Shown one piece after another: positions 8,824 through 17,464 of a stretch of DNA of 64,000 nucleotides. The notes under the pieces are model-generated. The model did not search any database and was not told where the DNA came from. It saw only the letters and a program-made list of their open reading frames with translations. The DNA is from Mesorhizobium sp. WSM4904 (lineage in GTDB: Bacteria; Pseudomonadota; Alphaproteobacteria; Rhizobiales; Rhizobiaceae), in the NCBI RefSeq assembly GCF_029674545.1, contig NZ_CP121354.1:6395001-6459000 (forward strand). Reading direction: 5' to 3'. How positions within the stretch are numbered: position 1 is the first letter of the stretch; the number at the start of each line of letters is the position of its first letter. The position numbers and the translations under genes are program-made.

Positions 8824-10170
8824 TTACAACATGTTCCTGATATCGGCCGAAAAAGTCGGGAACGCGCAGACCATCTCGGACAGCCCGCGAGCGGGGATCC
8901 CGTATTTCATGGCAAGCCCGAAGATGTGGATCAGCTCCTCGCCGGCATGGCCTACCAGGTGGGCTCCGACGATCCGATCTGTCGTCTCCTCGACGATGAT
9001 CTTCGACCATGCAACCGCCTCCGCATAGGTCCTCGCGGAGAGCCATCCCTGCATGTCGTTCACATGGATCTTGACGTGAAGGCCCCGTTCCCTCGCCTTG
9101 GCCTCGGTCAGTCCAACGCCTGCCACAGCCGGAATGCTGTAAAGCGAGGCTGGGATATGGCTGTAGTCGGGTCGATGCTTCGGTCCGTCGACGATGTTGC
9201 GGCCGACGATCCCGCCTTCATAGGTCGCTATCGGCGAAAGCTGGGGGGAGTTCCATACCGCGTCGCCGCAGACGTAGACGTCGGGATTGGAGCGCGAGCG
9301 CAGGTGATTGTCGATTTCGATACGGCCTTCTCTGTGCACGACGACACCGGCGCCAAGATCTAGGCCCTCGACATCGGCCACCCGCCCTGCGCAGTTGACG
9401 ACCCGATCCGCTTCCACCACGGATTCGACGCCGTCCTTCGCAAAGCTTACCCGCAGCCGTCCGCCGGCCTCTTCGACTTTCCTGACCCAAGCCTTGGTGT
9501 GGATGCCGATACCGAGCCGCTCGCTCTCGCCGCGGAGCTGGGCAACGGCATCCGCGTCGAAGCCCCCGAGAAGTTGCGGCAGGGCCTCGAGGATCGTCAC
9601 GTCGACGCCGGCGCGCGCATAGACATGCCCCAGCTCGAAAGCGATGACGCCGCCGCCGATGAACACCACCGCACGCGGCAGCACAGGATCGCTCAGAACA
9701 TCGTCGGAAGTCGTCAGATGCTCGGCGCCCGGGATCGGCAGCGGACGCGGCTTGGATCCGGTGGCGATGACGATGTTCCTGGCCTCGAACTCACGGCCAT
9801 CGACGCGGATCGCGTTGCTGCCGACGAATGCAGCCTCGCCGTAGATGACATCGACGCCTCGCTTGGCCATCAATCCGGACAGTCGGGATGGGATATCCCT
9901 GATGATCTCCTTTTCCCGTTCGATCAAGGCCCGCCAATCGAGCCGCGGCTTATCGACCGTGATTGCATGACTGCCGGCCCTGTCGATCTCGTCGAGCGCA
10001 TGAGCCGCGGCGACCAGAACCTTTTTCGGCGTGCAGCCGCGATTGGGGCAGGTGCCGCCGAGGTCGCGCGCCTCGACCATAGCGACGGAAAGTCCGGCGG
10101 CGCGCGTCGCGACCGTGACGCCCATTCCGGCATTGCCACCGCCCAGGATGATGACGTCATACTTTTCCAT
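8824..10170 (-). CDS. FAD-dependent pyridine nucleotide-disulfide oxidoreductase
   Basis: A 448-residue flavoprotein of the glutathione reductase / mercuric reductase / dihydrolipoamide dehydrogenase superfamily. It has an N-terminal FAD site (ILGGGNAGMG), the redox-active disulfide in GGTCPNRGCTPKK (CxxxxC), an NAD(P) site (FIGGGVIAFELG), the second FAD motif (VYVCGDAVW), and a dimerisation domain. The C-terminal catalytic HPTxxE motif of glutathione reductases and lipoamide dehydrogenases is replaced by FPTFSAD, so the proton-relay His and Glu are missing. The substrate is therefore probably not glutathione or lipoamide. It sits 16 bases after ndh in an operon with bdhA and patatin. Confidence 0.85.
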   Translation of the reverse strand: MEKYDVIILGGGNAGMGVTVATRAAGLSVAMVEARDLGGTCPNRGCTPKKVLVAAAHALDEIDRAGSHAITVDKPRLDWRALIEREKEIIRDIPSRLSGLMAKRGVDVIYGEAAFVGSNAIRVDGREFEARNIVIATGSKPRPLPIPGAEHLTTSDDVLSDPVLPRAVVFIGGGVIAFELGHVYARAGVDVTILEALPQLLGGFDADAVAQLRGESERLGIGIHTKAWVRKVEEAGGRLRVSFAKDGVESVVEADRVVNCAGRVADVEGLDLGAGVVVHREGRIEIDNHLRSRSNPDVYVCGDAVWNSPQLSPIATYEGGIVGRNIVDGPKHRPDYSHIPASLYSIPAVAGVGLTEAKARERGLHVKIHVNDMQGWLSARTYAEAVAWSKIIVEETTDRIVGAHLVGHAGEELIHIFGLAMKYGIPARGLSEMVCAFPTFSADIRNML

Positions 10171-10186
10171 CGCACCGCCTCCGCCG

Positions 10187-11581
10187 CTAATGAAGCTTGA
10201 TCCGCGGTCTTGCGCGCCTGACTATCATCTCGCCGATCGACGCCAGAGTTGTCTTCGCCAGGCCATGCACCGTCTTGAGATGCATCTTGTGCAGCGAGCG
10301 ATAGGCAAGCCTCGCAACGAGACCTTCGATCTTCAGCCCTCCGATCAGGCTGCCGAACGCACCGTAGTCGGCGAGCGATACGAGGGAACCATAGTCGCGG
10401 TAGCGATACGCCGGCGCCGCCTGCCCCGCGAGACGTGCCGCAACCACCTTCGCCATGTGTTCTGCCTGCTGATGGGCTGTCTGGGCGCGCGGCGGCAAGG
10501 CGCTGTCTTCGCCCGGCAGGACGCAGTTCGCGCAGTCGCCAATCGCGAACACATCCTCGTCTCCGACGGCGCGCAAGGTTTCGTCCACGATCAGGCGGTT
10601 GATGCGATCTGTCTCGAGGCCATCGAGACCTTTGAGGAAATCCGGCGCCTTGATCCCGGCGGCCCAGACCACGAGTTCGGCCGGCAGGAACAGCTTTTCG
10701 CCAAGCCGGATGCCGTCTTCCGTGACTTCGGTGACCTTGATGCCGCACCGGATCTGCACACCCAGCTTGATGAGCAGGCGCGCCGAAGCGTGGGCCATGT
10801 GCTCCGGAAGGGCGGGCAGAATGCGCGGTCCGGCCTCGACGAGGGTGATGCGGATCAGCCTCTCGAAATCGATGTTGTCGAGATTGTGCGAGGCAATTTC
10901 GCGCATCGATCTATGCAATTCCGCGGCCAGCTCGACACCGGTGGCTCCCGCGCCGACGATGACGCAATGGAGCTGGCCAGGCGACAGCTGCTCATATTGC
11001 GCGTTGGCGCGCAGGCACGCGTCTATCATGCGCCTGTTGAAACGAGCGGCCTGCTCCGCCGTGTCGAGCGAGACGGCGTGACGAGCCGCACCTGGCGTGC
11101 CGAAATCGTTGCTGACGCTGCCGACGGCCATGACCAACGTGTCGTAGCCAAGAACGCGCGGCGGGATGACCTGCCTGCCGTCATCGTCGAAGCTGGGCGC
11201 GACGAAGATCTGGCGCTTTGCACGGTCGACGCCGACGACCTCGCCGATACGGTATCGATAGTGGTTGCGACTGGCGTGAGCGATGTATTCGACGGCGTCA
11301 TGCGACGTGCTCAAGGCACCCGATGCCACCTCATGCAGGAGCGGCTTCCAGATATGGGTGCGGCTGCGGTCGACCAGCGTGACCGAAAGCCGCCCTCGAC
11401 CGAACTTGCGACCAAGGCGGGTCGCCAGTTCCAGCCCTCCGGCGCCGCCGCCGACGATGACCACGCGATGCAGCGATCTGTCCCGATGCGAGGGTGTCTC
11501 AGGGATCGTGCGGAAAAGCGCTGCGTCATTGGCAAGCACCGCTTCCGGAATGAGCCGCATGCCCGGAGTTATGATCTGCAT
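10187..11581 (-). CDS. ndh: Type II NADH dehydrogenase (NDH-2)
   Basis: A 464-residue FAD-dependent NADH:quinone oxidoreductase of the non-proton-pumping type. It shows two Rossmann motifs (VVIVGGGAGGLELA near residue 40 and CVIVGAGATGVELA near residue 190) and the conserved late segment DVFAIGDCA. It has the family's C-terminal membrane-associating region with many Arg/Lys residues. The enzyme passes electrons from NADH to the quinone pool at the inner membrane face. It follows the patatin gene by 30 bases, and GGAG lies 8 bases before its ATG. In this operon it could re-oxidise the NADH made by the 3-hydroxybutyrate dehydrogenase. Confidence 0.9.
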   Translation of the reverse strand: MQIITPGMRLIPEAVLANDAALFRTIPETPSHRDRSLHRVVIVGGGAGGLELATRLGRKFGRGRLSVTLVDRSRTHIWKPLLHEVASGALSTSHDAVEYIAHASRNHYRYRIGEVVGVDRAKRQIFVAPSFDDDGRQVIPPRVLGYDTLVMAVGSVSNDFGTPGAARHAVSLDTAEQAARFNRRMIDACLRANAQYEQLSPGQLHCVIVGAGATGVELAAELHRSMREIASHNLDNIDFERLIRITLVEAGPRILPALPEHMAHASARLLIKLGVQIRCGIKVTEVTEDGIRLGEKLFLPAELVVWAAGIKAPDFLKGLDGLETDRINRLIVDETLRAVGDEDVFAIGDCANCVLPGEDSALPPRAQTAHQQAEHMAKVVAARLAGQAAPAYRYRDYGSLVSLADYGAFGSLIGGLKIEGLVARLAYRSLHKMHLKTVHGLAKTTLASIGEMIVRRARPRIKLH

Positions 11582-11611
11582 CGGAATTCTCCGTTCCTTC
11601 TCGGGCAGTGT

Positions 11612-12763
11612 TCATTCTTGGGATTCGTGGATGACGATGCCTTGCAGCATGTCGACTTCGCATTCCCACGGCTTCTGCAAGAGGACGCGCTGCCCATGCT
11701 CGTATCCCGCCTGCCAACGGGTGCGGATGCCTGCGCGCGTGAAGTCGATGTCCTTGGTGTGATCCTCGCCGTCGAGGCGTGGGGACAGCAGCCGAACGAG
11801 GTGCATGACCGACGGGCAACCATAGGAGGCGAGTTCCTTGAACATCGGATCGTCGCGCCGCTCCTCCGGGACGAGTTTTCCCATTTCGCGCACGACGTGC
11901 CTGAGCCGATGCAATTGCTCCTGGCGGGCGACGTGGCTTCTGCCACGGCTGGCGTATTGGAGATCTTTCTGCCGCCCCATGACCTGCCAGATCGATTTTG
12001 GCTCGGAGCCCCGCGGCTGCCACATGTTGACCGCGAAGATCAGCGCGTCGCGACGCGGTCGCGCGTCGAGCACGACCTCTATCGGGGTATTGGAGTAGAC
12101 CCCGCCGTCCCAATAGGGCTCGCCGTCGATGCAAACCGCCGGGAAGGCCGGCGGCAGGGCTCCCGATGCCATGATGTGGGCCGCCGACAGCGGCATCTGA
12201 CTGCTGTCGAAGTATCTGAGTTCGCTGGTGTTGACGTTGACGGCGCCGACTGTCAATCGCGTATGGCGCCGGTTGAGATAGTCGAAGTCGACCAGGTCGC
12301 CGAGTGTCCTCTTCAGAGGATCCGTGGAGTAATAGGAGGCGTTCTCAACGCCCACTTCCCGGTTGATCCCGAACAGCGCGCTCGGGTTGGGTTCGAAGAA
12401 GCCCGGTATCCCTCGCATCAGCGTGGTCGTATTGGCGAAGATGTTGCTCGGGACCATCATCCGAAAGAACTCGTCGATTGGGCTGCTCCGGCTGACGCCT
12501 TCCCAGAATTCCCGCAGCCTGGGGAGTCGATCTTGCGGTTCGTTCCCGGCAATCAGCGCGGCATTGATGGCGCCGATCGACGTGCCGATGACCCAATCCG
12601 GTTCGATGCCGCCTTCGACCAGCGCCTGGTAGACGCCGGCCTGATAGGCACCAAGCGCACCGCCGCCTTGAAGGACAAGGACGGTCTGGCGTTTGGCCTC
12701 GCCTTGGCTTGTGACCTCGACTGCCGGCTCGGAAACGGGCTGGTTTCGCGTGAACTTGTTCAT
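11612..12763 (-). CDS. Patatin-like phospholipase (with DUF3734 tail)
   Basis: A 383-residue patatin-fold lipid acyl hydrolase. All catalytic elements are intact: oxyanion hole GGGALGAYQAG, nucleophile Ser in GTSIGA, and catalytic Asp in YWDGGVYSN. The C-terminal third, rich in basic and aromatic residues, matches the DUF3734 extension common in rhizobial patatins. GGAG precedes the ATG. It lies 22 bases after bdhA. In bacteria that store polyhydroxybutyrate such enzymes are sometimes granule-linked, but nothing here proves that; a membrane phospholipase role is equally possible. Confidence 0.88.
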   Translation of the reverse strand: MNKFTRNQPVSEPAVEVTSQGEAKRQTVLVLQGGGALGAYQAGVYQALVEGGIEPDWVIGTSIGAINAALIAGNEPQDRLPRLREFWEGVSRSSPIDEFFRMMVPSNIFANTTTLMRGIPGFFEPNPSALFGINREVGVENASYYSTDPLKRTLGDLVDFDYLNRRHTRLTVGAVNVNTSELRYFDSSQMPLSAAHIMASGALPPAFPAVCIDGEPYWDGGVYSNTPIEVVLDARPRRDALIFAVNMWQPRGSEPKSIWQVMGRQKDLQYASRGRSHVARQEQLHRLRHVVREMGKLVPEERRDDPMFKELASYGCPSVMHLVRLLSPRLDGEDHTKDIDFTRAGIRTRWQAGYEHGQRVLLQKPWECEVDMLQGIVIHESQE

Positions 12764-12785
12764 GGCTTTCGCTCCTGGTGCAGGT

Positions 12786-13571
12786 CTAGTGGGCGGTCCA
12801 GCCGCCTTCGATCGGCATGATGGCGCCGGTGATCGAGGCCGCGTCGTCCGACGCCAGGAAAAGGCAGAGCGCTGCGACCTGCTCCACCGTCACGAACTGC
12901 TTGGTCGGCTGCGCAGCCAACAGAACATCCTTGATCACCTGCTCTTCGCTGATCCCGCGGGCCCTGGCCGTATCCGGAATCTGCTTTTCGACGAGCGGCG
13001 TGAGCACGTAGCCGGGACAGACGGCATTGACCGTTATGCCCTGTTCGGCGACCTCGAGCGCGACCGTCTTGGTCAGGCCGGCCATGCCGTGCTTGGCGGC
13101 GACATAGGCGGATTTGTATGGCGAGGCGACGAGGGCGTGGGCGGACGCGACATTGATGATGCGGCCCCATTTGCGCGCCTTCATCGCCTGCAGAGCACGG
13201 CGGATCGTGTAGAAGGACGAAATGAGGTCGATCGCCACGACCGCTTCCCACTTTTCGATCGGGAAATCGTCGATCGGCGCCACGTGCTGAATGCCGGCGT
13301 TGTTGACCAGGATGTCGACCGCGCCGAATTCGGCGATAGCCTTGTCCATCATCGCGGTAATCGCCGCGCCTTTGCTCATGTCGGCATTGTCGTAGCGCAC
13401 GATCACCCCGTGGTCGGCGGCGAGCCTTGACCGAAGCAGCTCGATCTCGGCGGCATCGCCGAAACCGTTCAGAACGACGTTGCAGCCCTTGGCCGCGAAG
13501 GCCTCCGCGATGCCTTGCCCGATGCCGCTGGTCGAACCTGTGATGAGAGCCGTCTTTGCTGTGAGCATCAT
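12786..13571 (-). CDS. bdhA: D-3-hydroxybutyrate dehydrogenase
   Basis: A 261-residue short-chain dehydrogenase that oxidises 3-hydroxybutyrate to acetoacetate with NAD. Features are the cofactor motif TGSTSGIGQG, NNAG near residue 90, the catalytic triad Ser/Tyr/Lys in NVASAHALVAS and SAYVAAKHG, and the PGYVLTPLVEKQI and GGWTAH segments characteristic of BdhA enzymes. It is the promoter-proximal gene of a leftward operon. AAGGAA lies just upstream of tandem ATG codons (13571 and 13568). The LysR gene at 13842 reads away from it across a 270-base gap and is the obvious candidate regulator. Confidence 0.9.
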   Translation of the reverse strand: MMLTAKTALITGSTSGIGQGIAEAFAAKGCNVVLNGFGDAAEIELLRSRLAADHGVIVRYDNADMSKGAAITAMMDKAIAEFGAVDILVNNAGIQHVAPIDDFPIEKWEAVVAIDLISSFYTIRRALQAMKARKWGRIINVASAHALVASPYKSAYVAAKHGMAGLTKTVALEVAEQGITVNAVCPGYVLTPLVEKQIPDTARARGISEEQVIKDVLLAAQPTKQFVTVEQVAALCLFLASDDAASITGAIMPIEGGWTAH

Positions 13572-13841
13572 CGTTTCCTTCTGTCGAAGCCGTGGCCGCA
13601 GTGACCTGCCACCGGTTGCGAACGACGGACGGCAAGCCCACCGTTCGTGGTTCTCGCGATCAGTATGGCGAGCCTCCCGAAGCTGCGGAAATGCCGTTGA
13701 GACATGGATTCGATAGCTGGCGGTGTGATCGGCGTGGCCACGAGGCAGTTCCGCAAGCTGGGTTGTTTGACCTTGGGGCAGCTAGTAAGATCGCCCGGCA
13801 ACGCGGGCCGTGCGGCAAGCACGTTCCAGGGGAAGCGTGCA

Positions 13842-14753
13842 GTGGAGATCAGCCAGGTCAGATATTTCTTGGCCGTCGCCAAGGAGCTGAATTTCACCAG
13901 GGCGGCCGAGCAGTGCAACGTCACGCAGCCGGCGCTTTCGCGCGCCATCAAGCTGCTGGAGGATGAATTCGGCGGGGCGCTTTTTCACCGCGAGCGCCGC
14001 TTCACCCATCTCACCGAGCTCGGCCGCATGGTGGAGACGTATCTCGAGGGCGTGTTCGAGAACTCCCGCCAGGCAAAGCAGATTGCCGAGCAGTATGTGA
14101 ACCTGAAAAGGATGCCGCTCAGGCTTGGCATCATGAGCACGATCGCTCCGGACGAAATCATCGAACTGATCGCGGCTGTTCGTGGCCATCACCCCGGCGT
14201 GGAACTCCACCTTTGCGATTCAGACGCCGCGAGCCTCCGGCGAAGGCTGCTCGAAGGCGATCTCGAGGCCGCCATCTACGCATTGCCTTCGGACGTTCCC
14301 GACGAGGAAGTGCACGCGCTGCCGCTGTTTCGCGAGCAGATGGTGATGGCGGTCCATCTGGCTCATCGTCTGGCCAATCAGCGGGTCGTGCGGGTGAAGG
14401 ACATGAGCAATGAAAGCTACATTCACCGCAACAACTGCGAATTTGCCGGCTACGCTGATGCCATCCTTGCCCAGCAGGGCGTCACGGTCAGCCCCGTCTA
14501 TTGGAGCGACCGCGACGACTGGACACTCGCCATGATCGCGGCCGGACTCGGTTTCGGGTTCATGCCCGAGCACACCGCCAAGCACCCGGGCGTAGCGGCA
14601 TTGCCGATCACCGAGCCGGAATTCTGGCGCGACGTAAATCTCGTCACGGTGCGCGGCCGCAGGCATTCGCCGGCGGTCGGCGCGCTGGTCCGCGAAGCCA
14701 CCCAGAAGAAATGGTTCGGCGAGCGGGCAAAGGCATTGTCCGCCGCCGAGTGA
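13842..14753 (+). CDS. LysR-family transcriptional regulator, divergent from the bdhA operon
   Basis: A 303-residue LysR regulator with helix-turn-helix RAAEQCNVTQPALSRAIKLL. The start is GTG at 13842, with GGGGA 8 bases upstream; in-frame codons before it encode a sequence unlike LysR N-termini. The effector domain has a Cys in RNNCEFAGY, which aligns with a Cys at the same place in the regulator at 17465. That makes a redox-sensing role possible. It is divergent from bdhA and likely controls the five-gene redox/lipid operon. Confidence 0.88.
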   Translation: MEISQVRYFLAVAKELNFTRAAEQCNVTQPALSRAIKLLEDEFGGALFHRERRFTHLTELGRMVETYLEGVFENSRQAKQIAEQYVNLKRMPLRLGIMSTIAPDEIIELIAAVRGHHPGVELHLCDSDAASLRRRLLEGDLEAAIYALPSDVPDEEVHALPLFREQMVMAVHLAHRLANQRVVRVKDMSNESYIHRNNCEFAGYADAILAQQGVTVSPVYWSDRDDWTLAMIAAGLGFGFMPEHTAKHPGVAALPITEPEFWRDVNLVTVRGRRHSPAVGALVREATQKKWFGERAKALSAAE

Positions 14754-14815
14754 CTTCGCCGCGCGATGCAGGCAGCCTCGCAGGGTTTCGAAGGACTTCC
14801 AGCGCGTCGCGCTGA

Positions 14816-15280
14816 TCAGTTTTTCCTGATCGACGAGGTCACGGACTGAATGACCTCGGTCGCCATTTTGAACTGCGCACTGCGGTCGGTGATGCCGTGC
14901 CGTTTGGCAATCCAATCGAAATCGCTGTAGGCGGCGTAAACCGCGCCGTCTCCGGTCTGGTAGACCAGCACGCGCACCGGCCAGTCCAGGCCGGCCTCGG
15001 GATTCGAGGTGATGAAAGTCGTGCCGAGCGCCGGATTGCCGAACATCACGAGCCGTGACGGCTTGACGTCGTTGCCGGCTTTGTTGCCGAGCTTTGCCTG
15101 GTCGATCACGCCGAAGAACATGAGGCCCTTCTTGAGGACGTCCTTCTTGATGCGGGCGACGGTCTCGGCGACGGAATAGTCGCTCTTCACCGTGACGACG
15201 CCGTCCGAGGCGGCCGCCGGGAGGACGACCGCCATCAGCATGGCGGCACCGGTGATCAGGGTTTTCAGGTAGGTAGTCAT
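14816..15280 (-). CDS. Exported DUF302 domain protein
   Basis: A 154-residue protein with a signal peptide (cleavage expected after about residue 24, LPAAAS) followed by a DUF302 domain. The family pattern is visible: VKSDYSVAETVARIKKDV, a central FGNPALGTTFI (the family's xGNPxxxxxL), and VYQTGDGAVYAAYSD. The function of DUF302 proteins is not established. They are often found beside redox, sulfur or membrane stress genes. It is the last of three leftward genes (cupin, MFS, DUF302) with gaps under 100 bases. Confidence 0.85.
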   Translation of the reverse strand: MTTYLKTLITGAAMLMAVVLPAAASDGVVTVKSDYSVAETVARIKKDVLKKGLMFFGVIDQAKLGNKAGNDVKPSRLVMFGNPALGTTFITSNPEAGLDWPVRVLVYQTGDGAVYAAYSDFDWIAKRHGITDRSAQFKMATEVIQSVTSSIRKN

Positions 15281-15377
15281 CTCAGTCTCCGTTGGGGTCA
15301 GTGGTTGGCTAGTTCATTGAGATTCTTGCGCGATCTCGCCAGAGCGGATGGCCTCACGGCCGATCGCTTTCCGATCG

Positions 15378-16580
15378 TCATGTTGTTGGTGTCTTCAGTG
15401 CCCGCGCGACCGCAATCGCGGCCACAAGGACTGCCGCCAGCGCGGCCACGCAGGCCGTCCAGCCAATCCGGTCATAGATCTGTCCGATGACGAAGCTGCC
15501 GGCGAGCCCTCCCGCATAGTAGGACGCGAGATAGATCCCGCTTGCCGCGGCGCGGTCGCGCGATGCCGTTCGGCTGACATGTCCGGTGGCGATCGCCTGC
15601 GCCAGGAAGGTGCCGATGGCGACCAGCGCCATCCCGGCAAGGACAATCGGAAGTTTGGGTGTGAGCAGCAGAAGCAGGCCGGCAATCGCCAGCCCAAGCG
15701 TCGCGCCAACCCCTACCCTCGGACCGAGACCCGAGGCCACACGCCCGGCGAGCGGAGTGGTCAGCATCGACGGCAGGAAGACGAAATAGACCGCGCCCAG
15801 CGCCATCGGAGTCAGCGACAAAGGCGCCGCAACCAACTGGAAGTTCACATAGGTGAAAGTTCCGATGAAGACGAACAGAATGAGGAAACCGATACCGAAG
15901 CAGGCGCGCAGCTCGGCGTTTGCCAAAAGGCCTTTCCAGGCACTGCGTGAATGGCCGCCGTCGGCGCTCGCGCGCATCATTCGGGAAGTCTTTTGCAGCG
16001 TCGCCCAAACAAGCGCCGCGCCGATCAGGTTGAGGGCGGCGAATGTGAGGAAATTCGTGGAGATGCCGAACGTGTCGGCGACAGCGGCGGACATAAGCCG
16101 CCCGAAGAAGTTGCTCGCGACATTGCCGGTCACATAGGCGGCGAGCGCGCCTGTTGCCTGCCGCGACGAGAAATGCTCGGCGAGATAGGCCATCGTCAGC
16201 GTGAAGGCGGTCGACATGCACAGGCCTTGCGCCACGCGCAGCAGGGCGAAGACGACGACGCTGTCGGTCTGCGACAACAGCGTCGTCGGGACAGCCAGTG
16301 CCACGAGGCTCATCCAGATGCCGTTGCGGCGATCGAGCCCTTGCCCGAAAAGCGCGACTGCGATGCCGGCGAGCGCCATGCCGAACGTGCTGGCGTTGAC
16401 GGCAAATCCCATGGTGGCGCGGCTGACGCCGAACCTGACCACCAGCGAAGGCAGAATGGCCTGGGTGGCGAAGAGGTCGACAAGCGTCAAAAATGCGATC
16501 ACCGCAATGATGCCGAAACGCCAGCCGTCTGCGGCTGCCATGCGCAGCGCTGTCGGTTCGGTGTGTTCGGTTGTCGTCAT
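15378..16580 (-). CDS. MFS transporter (drug/arabinose efflux type)
   Basis: A 400-residue protein with about 12 hydrophobic segments and major-facilitator features of the AraJ/YnfM drug-efflux group: VRFGVSRATMGFAVNASTFG in the first third, GLDRRNGIW in loop 2-3, and a repeat pattern in the second half. The start at 16580 (MTTTEHTEP) lies 7 codons inside the longest frame and fits family N-termini. The substrate is unknown. It sits between a cupin gene and a DUF302 gene on the same strand, suggesting an exported small molecule linked to the same stress response. Confidence 0.85.
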   Translation of the reverse strand: MTTTEHTEPTALRMAAADGWRFGIIAVIAFLTLVDLFATQAILPSLVVRFGVSRATMGFAVNASTFGMALAGIAVALFGQGLDRRNGIWMSLVALAVPTTLLSQTDSVVVFALLRVAQGLCMSTAFTLTMAYLAEHFSSRQATGALAAYVTGNVASNFFGRLMSAAVADTFGISTNFLTFAALNLIGAALVWATLQKTSRMMRASADGGHSRSAWKGLLANAELRACFGIGFLILFVFIGTFTYVNFQLVAAPLSLTPMALGAVYFVFLPSMLTTPLAGRVASGLGPRVGVGATLGLAIAGLLLLLTPKLPIVLAGMALVAIGTFLAQAIATGHVSRTASRDRAAASGIYLASYYAGGLAGSFVIGQIYDRIGWTACVAALAAVLVAAIAVARALKTPTT

Positions 16581-16668
16581 GGCAGCACTCCGTTTCGCCA
16601 CGTCCCCAGGCGATCGCCCGAGGACGCGCTTTCGATTGCAGTCGGGAAGAGTTCGCCCAAGGCGGGGA

Positions 16669-17169
16669 TCACATCATGTGATCGTTGTGCATCGCAGGCG
16701 GCAGGATGTCGGCGGAATAGAGCACGGCCGGAACCTTGCCGTTGTTCTTCCACCAGTGGGCGAGCTGACCGAACTCGGCGGTCACGTCGCCGGCCGCATG
16801 CTCGATGCCGACCTTGCAGGTGCTGGCGTACTCAGTGATCGAGCCTTCGACGACGATGATGTTGGCGGGACGAACCGTGTGCTCATGCCACGGCACGACG
16901 CCGCCCGGCTGAACGACGAGCTTGCGCAGGCGCAGCATGTTGCCCTTCCAGGCTTCGCCCTTCGAGCTGAGATCGATTGCGGAAAGGACCGTATCGGTCA
17001 CGCCGACCGGCTTGCTGGGATGTTCCTGGATGTCGGCCGTAGCGGCCTGACCGGCGGGGCAGTCGCCGGCGGAAGCCGGGGCTGCGGAAAACGCAGCGGT
17101 CGCGGTAAGAAGCCCGAGTGTCAGCACCAGCTTCAGCGGCGCCTGCAATGCAATAGTCCTGGAAGCCAT
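16669..17169 (-). CDS. Exported cupin-domain protein
   Basis: A 166-residue protein with a signal peptide (about residues 1-34, ending APASAGDC) and a single cupin barrel. Metal-ligand candidates are in VVPWHEHTVRPA (HxH, then Arg in place of further ligands) and the later GQLAHWWKNN. The AAGGAG ribosome site sits just upstream of the ATG at 17169. It is the first gene of the cupin / MFS / DUF302 set. The periplasmic location and the cupin fold suggest binding or oxidation of a small ligand; the activity is unknown. Confidence 0.85.
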   Translation of the reverse strand: MASRTIALQAPLKLVLTLGLLTATAAFSAAPASAGDCPAGQAATADIQEHPSKPVGVTDTVLSAIDLSSKGEAWKGNMLRLRKLVVQPGGVVPWHEHTVRPANIIVVEGSITEYASTCKVGIEHAAGDVTAEFGQLAHWWKNNGKVPAVLYSADILPPAMHNDHMM

Positions 17170-17360
17170 GTCTATTTCTCCTTTTTCGGTGCCCAATCGC
17201 GGGAGGCGGGGCATGGCAAGGAGAGTGACTGGAGCCTCGGAGAAAGAGAAATGCTAACTGGCTCTTAAATCGATACCTGAAAACTATAGCGGGTGACCGC
17301 ACCAACGCGATCATCTCCGCAACTAAGTCAGTCGCAGATTTAGACTTTCACTTCGATCTG

Positions 17361-17463
17361 CTAAAGCGCGTCGCGATCCTTCGGATTCGCTCCATGCGCT
17401 TTAGGCTTTTGATTTTGCGCATGTCTTTGTCGCGAAACCGATTCCCACTTTCGGGAGACATGC
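17361..17463. repeat. RIME-like palindromic repeat
   Basis: Two palindromes in tandem: CTAAAGCGC ... GCGCTTTAG (17361-17405) and GCATGTCT ... AGACATGC (17419-17463). The second encloses the core CGAAACCGATTCCCACTT, which recurs in several other gaps of this window. It lies directly after the 3' end of the LysR gene at 17465 and may also fold as a terminator hairpin. Confidence 0.75.
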
Positions 17464-17464
17464 T

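Noticed and set aside
10031..12820. A 929-codon open frame on the plus strand
   Set aside because: It runs antisense through ndh and the patatin gene, both with clear catalytic motifs. Its product is rich in Arg, Asp and Gly with no domain. It is a GC-rich shadow frame.
13572..13841. Inverted AGCTGCGGAA / TTCCGCAAGCT pair in the bdhA-LysR gap
   Set aside because: The arms are about 60 bases apart and imperfect; they could be LysR sites, but I cannot separate them from chance.
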